A DNA stretch of 64,000 nucleotides from Tethya wilhelma (taxonomy: Eukaryota > Porifera > Demospongiae > Tethyida > Tethyidae). Below are positions 11,677-23,203 of this stretch, in pieces. Under the pieces are notes generated by a model. That model made no database searches. It saw only the letters and a program-made list of their open reading frames with translations, and had not been told where the DNA came from. How positions within the stretch are numbered: position 1 is the stretch's first letter; the number at the start of each line of letters is the position of its first letter. The position numbers and the translations under genes are program-made. The DNA lies in the NCBI GenBank assembly GCA_964030475.1, contig CAXIPT010000004.1, positions 1,531,086 to 1,595,085 of the forward strand, read 5' to 3'.

Positions 11677-12501
11677 TTACATGAGAGTACTTTGTTGGTT
11701 CTCCTTGTCTGCAACAGTACATGTGATCTCTTTCTTTATTTGCTTTCTCGGGTTACCCCTGTCCAGGCACTTCTGGTTACCTCGTCTGGTGATTTCACTC
11801 CTGGATATGTTTACCGTCCCTTCACCAAACTTGCGATCAACACATTCTAAAAATAAAATTTGGTGTATAGGCAGTATAATACAAATTACCAAGTACAATA
11901 ATTATTATACATGCCATTATACCTTCCAGCAGAGTTACCCTTTTAGGTGATAATGGAGGCATTATACTTCTGTTACTCTGTGCATAACAACTGCGCCCCA
12001 TCTCTTCATCCGTGAAGAGAGCATCCATTAATGCCAACACACATTTGGTGGGATTGGTAGCACAGAGACCCAGCAGATTGTTTCCTGATTCCTGCATACA
12101 TATTTTGGTAATGGGTACGTAGTTTATCACAAAGTAAGACACACAATATTATTATGTTAACCAAATAAAGCAGTTTCAGTCTTACAGTGGTAAATTTCTG
12201 ATCATTGGTGACTGTCTTCTGCACTGACTTCAGTGGCAACTTTTCTTGTTTCACTTTGGATGACGATTTGAGTATCTGCAGGATTTTGTCAATCTTCCCC
12301 TCTACTCTTTCTAGGCGTTCTTCAATATTAGATGGTATTTCCTGTAATTAAATGACATAAACCACAAGCTAATACAATCTCATATGCATGCAAGAGTGGT
12401 TTGTACTCACTAGTTTTTTTTGGTGAGATTGTTGCATCACCATCAGTTCTTAATTTTGGCTTTGATTTTACCGGAGTGCTAGTGATAAGTACCGCTGCCT
12501 C
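11677..12501 (-). CDS. BEN-domain protein, 3' exons
   Basis: Minus-strand exons are 12501-12411, 12341-12186, 12091-11923 and 11846-11677. The second encodes a charged coiled-coil-like helix (EERLERVEGKIDKILQIL). The third resembles the BEN domain core, including LALMDALFTDEEMGRSCYA and PPLSPKRV. The last finishes it (CVDRKFGEGT) and adds a basic tail ending at TAA (11677). BEN domains bind DNA or act in transcriptional repression in animals, so a nuclear role is likely. Phases agree for the last three exons. The junction from 12411 is out by one base, and an eight-A run next to the donor suggests an indel or sequencing slip there. The start of the gene was not found upstream. Confidence 0.6.
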
Positions 12502-12582
12502 CTACAAGACAAAGTTGAAATTTAGATTTTGGGACAATGTTAACAATATTTTGTGACATTATACCTTTTATAACACTTTTAT

Positions 12583-12852
12583 ACAAGTAGAAAAAACATT
12601 AGAAATGTAATGAGAACATAGGAATGGCCAAATCATAAAAAGTAAGCAAACAAGATAGGAATGGTGGTCAGATTGAGAGAAGAGTTCATTTTGTGTGTCT
12701 CAGTTATGTTCATATCCCCAGCTCAATGACATAGTGGACACAGGAATGAACTCTTCACTCAATCTGACCACCATTCCTATCTTGTTTGCTTACTTTTTAC
12801 GATTTGGCCATTCCTATGTTTTCATTACATTTCTAATGTTTTTTCTACTTGT
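12583..12852. mobile_element. Family C foldback MITE, copy in BEN gene region
   Basis: Near-perfect inverted repeat. The left arm is ACAAGTAGAAAAAACATTAG then ATAGGAATGGCCAAATC. The right arm is its complement ending CTAATGTTTTTTCTACTTGT. It is the best-preserved family C copy, about 270 bp. Confidence 0.9.
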
Positions 12853-12971
12853 TTGTTCTATTTTTTTCCAAATAATTAATATTTGTATTTACCCTAGCAA
12901 ATTTTCTAAAGCAAATAATAGCTATGGTGGAGTTTTGTATCCAGTAGATGCAGTAGTAGAATCACAAAATA

Positions 12972-13452
12972 TAATTCTAAATAACGCACACTTGTATATG
13001 TGGAAAGGGTCGTCAAATTGATTTTCAAATAGCTAATGAATTATTTATGAGTATAGAATTTAATGGCTGCCATACAGAGAAGGCGCTTTTTGTCTTGTAT
13101 CTAGCGACTTAGCTAGAGAGACGAATAACCGATGCCAAAAGCGGTTGAAGACAAAGAAACCAAGTTTATTCGTTCAAGAATCAGCTCCTGAAAGTGAGCG
13201 CTCTCAGAGAAAAATGGGCGCAAGATAGAAGAATAATAAGAAGAAGATGGAGAAAATTGGAGGTTTGGCATATTTTAGTTTGGTACTTTAGCGATGGTTT
13301 TAAGCCATGTTTTTAGGCTTGTTAGAAAGAGAAAAGGCTAAAGCCTTTTTGTGCCAAGCGCTCAGTTTTTGCAGAGTTATTGGCGTGAATATTTGTATTG
13401 CACTAATGGGGCATCCGTGCCATTTCTATGTACCCAGTACTACCGTACTGGG
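12972..13452 (+). mobile_element. Family B element, complete copy
   Basis: Runs from TTCTAAATAACGCACACTT to a terminal hairpin at 13433-13452 (CCCAGTAC, loop TACC, GTACTGGG). It carries GGAAAGGGTCGTCAA near the left end and GCCATTTCTATGTACC just before the hairpin. No coding capacity is seen. It is the reference copy for family B in this window. Confidence 0.85.
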
Positions 13453-13894
13453 AATATGTCCCACAAAGTCTTAAGACTTTGTGGGACATAATATAAGTGT
13501 TATCAACACTTTGAGAAGTGTAATTATTGTTCTCTGTCCATAAAAGTTTTGCAGTTTAGTTGCCTGGTTCCATCTTGTACACCTAAAGAGCTGCCTTGTC
13601 ATTTTCAGTATTCAGTTTTTGTACTGTGGCAACTTAGTTTTATTTAGGTCAGATAATTGCAATATAGTGCCTTGACGACTATAGTAGAACTTACCCAGAA
13701 TTTTTTTTTTCACACAATAGAACTGAATACATAGTTTGTTTATATATGAGTCAAATCAAGGGAGTAGTTATGGTTGCTTCTCTTTGATAGTAGAGGCAGC
13801 TGGTTTGGTCACAGAATTGATAGGTCAGTATCTTCAGCTTCAATGGATGTAGACATTTCTCAGGGTTTAGTGTCATAGTATAGCTTAATTACCA

Positions 13895-14026
13895 ATTAGA
13901 TGTACATATTCAGAATATACTTAGTCCTTGACAGTGTCACATACAAATATACAATTACATTAGATGTACATATTCAGAATATACTTAGTCCTTGACAGTG
14001 TCACATACAAATATACAATTACAAAG
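13895..14026. repeat. 64-bp direct tandem duplication
   Basis: Two adjacent, essentially identical 64-base units, each starting TTAGATGTACATATTCAGAA and ending near AATATACAATTAC. Recent slippage or unequal exchange is likely. It lies in non-coding sequence. Confidence 0.85.
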
Positions 14027-14347
14027 GGTTATAAGTAACTTTTGATACTTTTCAGTATTTGTAGTATACCTGCATGATATCTTGCCTTGAAAATTTAGAT
14101 TAAGTGTGCTGATAATCATTGTTCATGAGGCATTGTTCATAGTGTTTGAATTGTTGTTTGATATTATAATTAATTAATTCTTGTTGCTAACACAACCATC
14201 TTGTTTCTTATGTACCATGTACAACATATCATGGCTGGAAAAAATAAACAAAATAGGTAAATTAATGCAGAATATAATAATAATGACGAGCACACATCAA
14301 CTCAATCCACATGACAAATAATCATCATACATTCACTACAAAGGATG

Positions 14348-14463
14348 GTTGACATTTGCTTGACCTTCATAATTAAAGTCCTCTATGTACAGGTATAATG
14401 TATTAAACACACAGAGGACATAGAGCTGTAACTTCAATTATGAAAGGTCAAACGAAGGTCAAC
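14348..14463. mobile_element. Small foldback element of about 115 bp
   Basis: The left arm GTTGACATTTGCTTGACCTT then CATAATTAAAGT is mirrored by ACTTCAATTATG then AAAGGTCAAACGAAGGTCAAC at the right. The arms also share a GTCCTCTATGT/ACAGAGGACATAGA pair nearer the centre. No clear target duplication could be read. Confidence 0.6.
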
Positions 14464-15703
14464 TGTGTTGATGCTCCTCCGCATCCATAGTTGTTGCGGA
14501 GAGGAGACACTCAACCCATTGAGAAAAATAATCATACATGTATGTTGACAGTATAAAATCCTCTGAAGCAATTTTAATAATTTCACTGAGTGAGCTGAAC
14601 ATAACTGTAGTCTTCAGCAATAGAAGTTTACCATGGGGATTCATGATGCGAGGCAAAATTAAGGACAGCACATCAGCTGTATATTGAGCCACATCAGCTG
14701 AAAAAAGCTCAATGGGCTCTAGCTGATGTGACTCTTCCTGGTCTGATGGTATAGTTGAATCTACTCAAAACAATTTTGAAATTTGAATAAATCATCTATA
14801 CAGCATACACATAGTATACTAGCTTACCATGCCCAATGACCGCCTTCCTTTGCATGGCTACAGCTTTAAACTTCTGGTAAGTTTCTTCATCAACAAAAGA
14901 AGACATATGCTCTGGTCCTAAGAAACAAAACAAATGCACTCATACATTATAACATGCACCAACTGGGGGCCTCTGCCACTTTGGGGCTTCAAGTACAATA
15001 CCAAGAAGCTTGGTGTAAAGGGATGTGTGCGTTTCACCCATTTTTCAGCCTTCAAGAACTGCAAGAGGAGATACAGCTGACTGGTAGAAACCACCACATG
15101 GGCTTGTGGCTTTATACAATTTACCACTTATTCCACCGTGGGTCTAAATACGTAGGATTCACTGACATCTATCTTGGTCATACACACAACTAAAATGCAT
15201 GTATACGTAGGTAATTAGCTAAGAACAGTCAACATAATATTATTATGAATAAGCTACAGATTATGTTCAGTCGGAGCAAGACACAAATAGGTACAATTCT
15301 ATGCCACAAGTAAAGTGTCATAAAAATTGCTTATATTATTGTATAAGAAAGGAAAGAATTTATTTGTTTGAAGAGTTAGCTTGTTATTCTAGTTATCTGC
15401 ATTGAACTGAGGGTGAGCAACTTGTTTATACATAACAAAAAATACACACACACAAAAACAACAGAAAACAACACTATTATTTACTTACTAATAGTTTGCA
15501 TACATTGTATTATACAGTAACTACAGGTGCTGAAAACAATACAGATACGACATTATCATATAACATGTAACACATGAAAATGTGCAATTCACATGAAGAT
15601 ATTGCACATATTGTTACAGTACCTGTTAAAAATCTTTCAAAAAAATTTAACGGTGTATTAGGAGATTCTGAATCTCGCATAACTTGAAAACCATAACACA
15701 CGC
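14459..15703 (-). CDS. Hypothetical minus-strand gene, three linked exons
   Basis: Exons 15703-15623, 14917-14828 and 14763-14459 link in consistent phase (1 to 1 throughout) on the minus strand. The product reads through VCYGFQVMRDSESPNTPLNF, then MSSFVDEETYQKFKAVAMQR, then an acidic linker (PSDQEESHQLEP) and a hydrophobic helical part (AQYTADVLSLILPRIMNPHG, TTVMFSSLSEIIKIASEDF), stopping at 14459. No family is recognised. The start lies upstream, toward the 172-bp repeat array, whose exon-like cassettes do not share the phase needed to join the 15703 exon. The stop codon coincides with the edge of a small foldback element, so the C-terminus may have been altered by insertion. Confidence 0.45.
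14964..15622. other. Intronic or intergenic, no exon supported
   Basis: Several short open frames occur on both strands near 14920-15190, but none is bounded by matching splice signals with the flanking exons' phase. It contains an (AC)-rich patch near 15445. Confidence 0.35.
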
Positions 15704-15769
15704 CTAAAAAGAATTAGACTGTTAGAATAGAAAAACAACATCATTTCTCTACAGTATGGTAATGCTATT

Positions 15770-17025
15770 ACCTGCATGACTAACTCATATCTTGATCAGA
15801 TTTGTCCATTACTTTTAACATTGTCGTTTGATACTGGACAGTAAGCACTGCAATTCGATTGTAAAAAAAAGTTTGACTGCAGGAATGAAATCAAACATCA
15901 TTTTCTCACATTATGGTGTTGCTATTAGTTGCCTGACTCACTCACCTCTTTATTTGAACCTTTCAAAGCTACTAATGTTATTCGATCCTTAGGTTTCCAG
16001 TTCAATGCCAAACGATAAGCACTGCAATTCGATTGTAAACAGAGTTAGACTGTTGGAATGGAAACAAACATCATTTTCCCGGACAATGGGGGTTGCTACT
16101 AGCTGCCTGACTCACTCACATCTTCATCTGAACCATCTACAGCTTTTAGTGTTGTCCAATCCTTAGATTTCCGGTTTGATACTGGACAAAAGGAACTACA
16201 AATTGATTATAAACAGAGTTAGACTGAGAATGAAAACAAACATCATTTTCCCACATAATAAGGTGGCTTCTAGCTGCCTGACTCACGCACCCCTTTAATT
16301 GAACCTTTCACAGCTTCTAGCATTGTCCGATCCTTAGATTTCCAGTTCGATACTAGACGGTAGGCACTGCAATTCGATTGTAAACAGAGTTATTGATTGT
16401 AAAAATGAAAACAAACATCATTTTCCCACATAATGGGGTTGCCACTAACTGCTAGACTCACTCATCTTTTCATTATAGCCTTTTATAGTTTCTAGTGTTA
16501 ATTGTCTGATCCTTAGGTTTCCAGTTCAATACTAGATGGTAGGCACTGCAATTCGATTGTAAACAGAGTTACGTAGATGAAAACAAACATTATGGGGTGG
16601 CTTCTAGCTGCCTGACTCACACACCTCTTTAATTGAACCTTTCACAGCTTCTAGCATTGTCCGATCCTTAGGTTTCCAGTTTGATACCGGACGGTAGGCG
16701 CTTCAATTCGATTGTAAACAGAGTTAGACTGTAAAAATAGAAACAAGCATTATTTTCAAACAATGTTGTTACTACAAGCTGCTAGACTACTCACCTCTTC
16801 ATTTGAACTTTTCCCAGCTTCTAGCGTTGTCCGATCCTTAAGTTTCCAGTTCGATACTAGACAGTTGGCACAGCAGTTTGATTGTAAACAGAATTAGACT
16901 GTAAGAATGGAAACAAACATCATTTTCTAACACTATATGGGTTGCTATAAGCTGCCTGACTCACTCACCTCTTCATTTGAACCTTTCCCAGCTTCTGGTG
17001 GTGTTAGTTTGTGTGGCCTATTAAT
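15770..17025 (-). repeat. 172-bp tandem array with exon-like cassettes
   Basis: About seven units with period near 172 bases, plus degenerate ends (15775 and 16965). On the minus strand each unit has an acceptor-like CGAATTGCAG, a 76-base open block and often a donor GAG|GTGAGT. The block reads, for example, SNWKSKDRTMLEAVKGS in the unit at 16288-16369 and LNWKPKDRITLVALKGS in the unit at 15943-16017. Donors are intact in the units at 15943, 16117, 16790 and 16965. The unit at 16460 has lost its donor and carries an insertion. The block length is not a multiple of three, so two cassettes could not be spliced in series without a frameshift. Confidence 0.75.
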
Positions 17026-17282
17026 AGAGTGTAAATTGAGTATACATCATTACCTCACTCTATGGTGTTGCTATTATTAACCTAGATGAGTAAGTAATCA
17101 TAACTGCATTCTGTTCACCTTCTTGAGACCTCATTGGGCTCCAAATTGCTTTAGGGTAGGATCTACATTAAGCATTCAGTGTCGGCGGGTCTGCAGTCAA
17201 GGAGTTATTCAGCTTATTCTACCAGATCCTTAAGTCCGGTCCATTTCCACTTTTCGTATCATGTAATTTTAAATTTCCCAGT

Positions 17283-17711
17283 TGCTTATGAATAATGCAT
17301 GAGTATAGAAATTAATGGTGGCCATATGTAGTAGATGCTTTTCGCCTTGTATTTAGCTACTCAATGAGAGGCACTAAGACTGATGGCAAAGGGAAGTTAA
17401 TTGGTTCAAGAATCAGCTCCTAAAAGTGAATAGTCTCTTGCAAAAAGTTGAGCCAAGATAGAAGAGGAAGAAGAATAAGAAGAACAAGAAGATAGAGACA
17501 ATTTGAGGTTTGACATATTTTGGGTTGTTACTTTAGCAATGGTTTTAGGCTATGTTTTGGCTCATTAGAAAGAGAAAGAGCTAAATAGTAGCTTAAGAAG
17601 CCTACTAGTGCCAAGGGCTCAGTTTTTGCAGTTAGTTTTTCGCGTGAATACTTGTATTGCGTTAATGGGCCATTCATGCCATTTCTGTGTATCCAGTACT
17701 ACCGTACTGGG
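17283..17711 (+). mobile_element. Family B element, copy with terminal hairpin
   Basis: Contains ATTAATGGTGGCCATATG, GCTTTTCGCCTTGTATTTAG and GTTGAGCCAAGATAGAAG. It ends in a hairpin at 17692-17711 (TCCAGTAC, loop TACC, GTACTGGG). The outer pair is a T-G wobble. Another short fragment, of family A (ATGCTGAGGAAAG...), follows at 17768-17825. Confidence 0.8.
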
Positions 17712-17825
17712 AATTATTGATTTCAATACCTTAACTAAACAACTCCCAAATAGTTTAGGTGATACAAATGCTGAGGAAAGTTTTTGTGAGTTTTAGGCCT
17801 TGGAATGCAGTTGGTAATCTGCCTC

Positions 17826-20800
17826 TAAATTTTATTTGTATAGTGAGCACCTGATTTCATGATCATGCACTCCCTATGCCCTCTCTTGCTCAGCTTCCAA
17901 GTAATCAGGCACAATATACTCTGGGTTTCACTAAAGCTGATATCCTATAGTTGATCCCATCTGTGACCATTTAAAGCCAATTAAAACCATCATTATTACC
18001 CCTTAGCACAAAACCCTGTCGGGGTGGTCTGGTAATATCTCCAACTGCAAGATGTTAACTGCTCACTCTGGTACATTCTTCAAGGGTACACTCTCCTGCA
18101 TTGTCCACTCTAGTGTGCATTCAGGAGGAAATACCTTGTGGCAAGTGCTATTCTCTTTCAAAAAGGCGGCAAGAACAAGATGTATTAGAAGGGAGTAGCT
18201 GTGTAAACCTTCCTTAGAGGAGCTTTCTGTTGCTCAACTGTCATCTGTAGGAACCATTCTTAAAGTGCTCATCATGTTCAAGGTGCTTGTAAGTGTAACT
18301 TGTAAGTTTATAAACACATTAGTGTGTTGTGCAAGGGGCTAAATCTCACAGAGACAGGAATGTAGTCAAAACAAACAGGAGTTGTGGTCTTGCAGTCAAG
18401 TGTCTGAAGATGGATGAGTGTTAGTGTGTCCAGTTTGAACAAAGAAGTATACATGCATGCATATTAGTGGACAGGTTGCTATTGTGAGCAGTTGGTGAAA
18501 GTCAATATACATATTTATGTTATTGTATCATCTANGACTCTAGTATAAATGCTTAGACGTAACAGAGTATTTCTAGTCCAAGCGCTTGTGCTTTGCAAAC
18601 TCTGCAGCAAGATAGCTTGTGATAATATTATGATCGCGACGTTGCCTAAGGCTAGGCTAAGTAACCACGCCCATGCACAGTACAGTCTGCATGCATTGCC
18701 AGCCTCGATGTTATACAGCTCATTGCCTCATTATAATGCATGCAATAAATATTGTATTGTATAGACGGTGTGTATCACAGTGTATATACGCCGAGGGTTG
18801 TGCACCATGCATATGGTGCCTTTCATTCGAATAGTCGTACAACACCTATAAAAGGCGTTGTAAATCATTTATAAATATTGGTTGATTAATATGCCATCAG
18901 TTCCGGCACCACGAAAGGGTAGTTTTTTTTGACAATGCAGTCACCATGACTACAAAACACAACAACCACAAGTACTGCAGAACATCGCTTATGACAAGGC
19001 TAAACAAACACCCCTTTATGTGATGACTCCTCCTCCCACAGCTATGTCACCGGAATGTCAATGTATGGAGACTCTCCGCTATAAATTATATGCCCCTGCT
19101 GGCACGTACAGACACCAAGCCTCCCTCCTAGACCAGACCCATCTGGTCTGCTCACTTGTGCACCATTGGACAAACTACCCATAGAAGGGAGACTACTCTA
19201 GATGGTAGCAGATAACTCAACTAAGTACTTTCCACTCTTCATCCCATCTACCATTAACACCTACCCAAAATAACATAATTTATATGTATACACACATTAT
19301 AGTTGTCAACAGTGAGCAATCCTACTATGCCACATCATTGACACCATTCATTTTTTGTAATACTAACCAGCCCTGTACACTCCTGTGCACCCTTAAGCAC
19401 CTAGGTGGCCTTACCTCTGAAATAAGAGCAACTAACTACCCAAGTCCAATTATGAACACAAATATGCCCACTCTTTAACAAAAAACTGACCAACCACCAC
19501 ACAAACACTTTTGTTTAACAACCGCTAGTAACAGAATCTTTCTCTCTTATTCCTTTGACTTTATTTTCACTACTGTTAATTTGTAAATGTATACTCAACC
19601 TAACATGCAGGTTGGTGTCTTTTGCCTTTTTTTTTTTGCCCCAGTACAGAAAGCATTAATGTTATCTACTCCAGGCTGCATAAAGCACCAAGCAAACATC
19701 ATCAAGGATACTAGAAAGAAAACACACTCTTCTGGCTACATCTTGCTAATGCATGTGGTAGTGTGCATTATTCTCTTTTCAAGTTCTCATTGAAGGACTT
19801 CTATCTGTAATTCCTTAAGAATTTGGTCTTTATCAAGGAGGTCTACTTTCTGTGGTTATATTCAACACACCAAATGACACCTGGATAAATACAACCATCT
19901 TGGATACAAGCTCTCAAATACTACTGTTGTTATAGTATTACAATTATTTTTTTCTTCTGTTTTAGTTTTTTGGTTTTACAACTAAATATAAACTTTGTTT
20001 ATTTTTAGTTTTAGCTAATTTGGAATCAAAGCAACTGTTTATAGTTATAGTGATTTATACATGCTCTAGTATACAAATACATGCTTCAGACTGGACAATT
20101 TATTTTAAAAAGCAACAACTTATGTATACAAATACTCCTTATTTTTTTCACGAATTAGTACTTGTGTTTCTAAGTTATGATGACTCAGTTTATTCGTTTT
20201 GCCTTGTGATGTGTCACGTGCTATGGAAAAAATTTGTTCCAACTGCAGCTGATGTTGCAGGTGTTGATAAAATATTGAAAGCAATTTGTGACAATCATAG
20301 ATACAATGACTCATTCTCTACCCAATACAACAAAGGATCCTGATCATCATCCACGCATAAAACCTGTTTGGTGTATTGCAACCGTTTGAGCTATCCAGAG
20401 TGGTGTTTTGTCCCTCTTTCTTTCTCTTTCCTCTCTTTAGCCTCTTTCATATACTTTTGTTGATAGCTAAAGTGAACTCGCTTTCCTGGAGGCTCAGTTT
20501 CTGGCTCTGATGTTACTTCCTCTTGTGATCAGAGCTTGCATGGCTATACTCCAAAAAAGTTGCAATGATTATTGTAGGATCAAATCCTGGGTCAGATGGA
20601 TTAGTATAGATTTGAATCTGTGATTTAGTTCTGATAGGAGTACTGATGCAACTTCCACCACATTCTTCTTGCTGGCACTGTCTCTTTTGATCTCATTTAA
20701 GTGCATAGTACCGTAGCTCCATCAGACACAAAAAATTGTTGAAAAATCTTTTCCTTGGACTAATGAAGTGTATTGTTGAAGGAGTTTTTGAATTAAGTAG

Positions 20801-20900
20801 ACTGTCTATGTACAGGATTATTCCATCCATGTGCCTAAGGGAGCCTAAACCTCAATAAGACGGTCAATAAGTAAAAAGGTTGAACTCCAACGAGTTGGCA
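17826..20900. other. Long intergenic stretch, no gene recognised
   Basis: About 3 kb with a single N at 18535. Open frames near 18549, 19284, 19587 and 20020 are short, AT-rich in content and show no family resemblance or splice logic. Minus-strand 20390-20530 encodes a lysine/glutamate-rich run that might be the degraded tail of the hAT-like transposase at 20921-21560, but this is weak. Confidence 0.35.
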
Positions 20901-20920
20901 CATCCTTCAGTAACTTCTTC

Positions 20921-21560
20921 TTACATATATAGTGTGAGATGATGTTCTGTTGCCTTAGATGATTTAATAACCCTGCTGACTAGCTTATGGACTTTATTAA
21001 GAAGTGGTTTTAATCCTTTGTGCTGTTTAAACTTGTGAACAACAAGTTGTAGAGTGTGTGCAAAACAACTAAATCTTTTATACAAAGATCTAAATGTCTG
21101 CCTGTGGTCCATCTCCAGAGCATCAAAATTTACACTAGAATCTTCCTCAATGCCGGAATATCTGATTCTTCTTCAGAATCTGAACTTTCCCCAAGTCTTG
21201 ATCTGAGGAGATGGTGTAAACTAGCTCTATTAGTACTGTCATCGATTATAATTAAGTTCAATTTTGAAGAGGGGATGTCCCACTCATCTAAAACTTTCTC
21301 AAGACAATTCAAGTTTTCTGCAGTGTGAGGGTGAGATAGAGTGCGCACTGCGAGTGACACAATGCTTTTGATAGTCATGCTTGATGAAAAAATGGGATGT
21401 GATACCTAAGTATGAAGAAGACATGCCTTGTTTCATCCATATGTCTGTATTTATGTTCACTTTGTTTGCTTCAGAAAGATTTACCTGAATCTTGGCTTAT
21501 AGCTCTATCAATATACACTCCAGTTCTTTGCTCAAAGCAGTTCGCCCTGGCATTTCGTAC
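20921..21560 (-). pseudogene. hAT-family transposase relic (ZBED-like)
   Basis: Two minus-strand frames in the right order show hAT transposase core features. The segment 21378-21130 has a helical part then EKVLDEWDIPSSKLNLIIID, matching the 'W-I...K...TDN' block around the second catalytic region. The segment 21112-20921 has the 'cFAHTLQLVVHK' block then KVHKLVSRVIKSSKATE. The expected TDN is changed to IDD and stops separate the blocks, so it is inactive. No terminal inverted repeats were located. ZBED-like hAT genes are known in animals, but the lesions here argue for a decayed element. Confidence 0.7.
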
Positions 21561-21899
21561 CGGTGGTCAAGAGCTGAGACAAATATAATCTTGAATTCCT
21601 CATTTTCAATGAGCAAATTTGGCACTACCCACAACCCCACTCCACACTGTTTCTAACATATTATTTTTGTTGTGAAACAAATCCTCAAAAGATGTTTGAC
21701 CTTTTATAGGGGGCCAAAAGGCTTACTAGCTTCACTCTGCTTTTTATAGCTTCTTTTCCTTTAATGGCCTTCTCCTGTAAAATCTTCTGGTATTGCTGCA
21801 GGATGAGAGGTCTTGATATGGTTGGGTACTTTCCAGAAATAGCATGGTTGCAGCTATTTCAATTTGACACACACTTGTTTTTTGCTAAAATACTATAAT

Positions 21900-22005
21900 A
21901 GAAGTAAAAAAAAACATTGGAAATGTAATGAGACACAGGAATGGCTAAACCGTAAAAAGAACGCAAAAAGAATGGCTGTTAGAGTGTGTGCAGAATGACT
22001 ATCTG
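21900..22005 (+). mobile_element. Family C foldback MITE, truncated copy
   Basis: Only the left arm remains: AAAACATTGGAAATGTAATG, ACAGGAATGGCTAAACC, then GAGTGTGTGCAGAATGA. The inverted right arm is missing. Confidence 0.7.
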
Positions 22006-22254
22006 ACAAAATGGAGGGAGATCTTGGCCTATATCCCATCTCCATTCTTTATAAGTCCCTCCATAGAGCCCAGCTATTAACATCAGGTTATGCTACTGTA
22101 GGCCACATTGCTAACGGCTGGAACTATAGGCTGAATTTGTTAGCAAAGGTCAAGTTTTAAACCTGCAGTTAAAGTGGTAGACACAATGTAAGAAAGGACA
22201 ACTGTTCATGTCTACGGTTTACATCTCTTTCCTTAATTCTTTGCTTCTGTTGTT

Positions 22255-22600
22255 TGCTTAGTGCCTTGCTGGATCATCTTAAGGTCAAATGATCTCAATC
22301 TCTTGTGCAACTGCAAACTGCACCTTTGGAAAAAGAGACAAGATAAACTTTGTCCTTTCTAGCAATAACAAAGATCAGACTCAGAGTCATGTTCTAAACA
22401 GTCCAGTTTCTCAAACTTCACGATAAAATGAATGTCATGACATACAGTTTTTGAATCCATTGTTTCATCCACCAAGCCACATGTCTACAGGGTCCTCCAT
22501 GTCAATTGATCAATAGAAAGTAATATACTCTGACTCGGAGTGTATTATCTATATGGTTGATGTTCCTAACTAATTCCTGAGAGCAGATAATATTATCATA
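22255..22600. repeat. Dispersed repeat E, copy 1
   Basis: Starts TGCTTAGTGCCTTGCTGGAT and contains TTAAGGTCAAATGATCTCAA, GGAAAAAGAGACAAGATAAA and AGAGTCATGTTCTAAACA. It is over 90 percent identical by eye to 30293-30619. No open frame, inverted termini or target duplication was seen. The second copy ends at a single N. Confidence 0.8.
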
Positions 22601-23203
22601 ATTGGGTATGATGATTAAACAGTATGCTTTGAAACTTGTTACTACTACAATGCTGTCACCAGAAAATAGGAATGATATGTAAACATACTGAGGCATGCTA
22701 TACAGGCTGGTTTCAAGGCTTCCCTCATAACATTAGAAGTGGGCTCTGGAGGCATAGCGAACTATCCAGGATTCAAACAACATAGATTTGGACCTCCAAT
22801 CAATACCTCAAGGAAGGCACTAATTGGCTCCACTTTATATGGTGCTCAAGGAACCGTTTGACAAACTATACTCTGTCTGAGCTGAGTTGGCCATCCGGTC
22901 CGCGATCAAAGTGTTGAATGCCAAGAATGTGTAGCGCAAGATACAAACAGCACGTGAGCTCGGTTGTGTCCACCCACTTTTTCCACGTGACATCTGCTCA
23001 ATTAAAACGCGCGTGATTAGCCACAATCGTCGTCACTTTTCAGACTACCAGCTGATTATCAAGACTACTTTCTTTGCAAGTTTTTTTGCCGGTGATTTTC
23101 GAGATTTTGGAGCCCTTTCCAGCCAGACAACAAGCCAGGTCAAGTTAAAATCGTAATTGTATAAAAAGAACAGTTATTTTTTTGCGTACTGTTTTCAGGA
23201 ACG

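Noticed and set aside
14918..15193. Overlapping open frames on both strands near 15 kb as a gene
   Set aside because: Short, unrelated to any family I know, and not bounded by splice sites of usable phase.
13895..17025. CRISPR array for the regularly spaced repeats
   Set aside because: Units are 64 or 172 bases, adjacent rather than spaced, and the sequence is a spliced eukaryotic genome.
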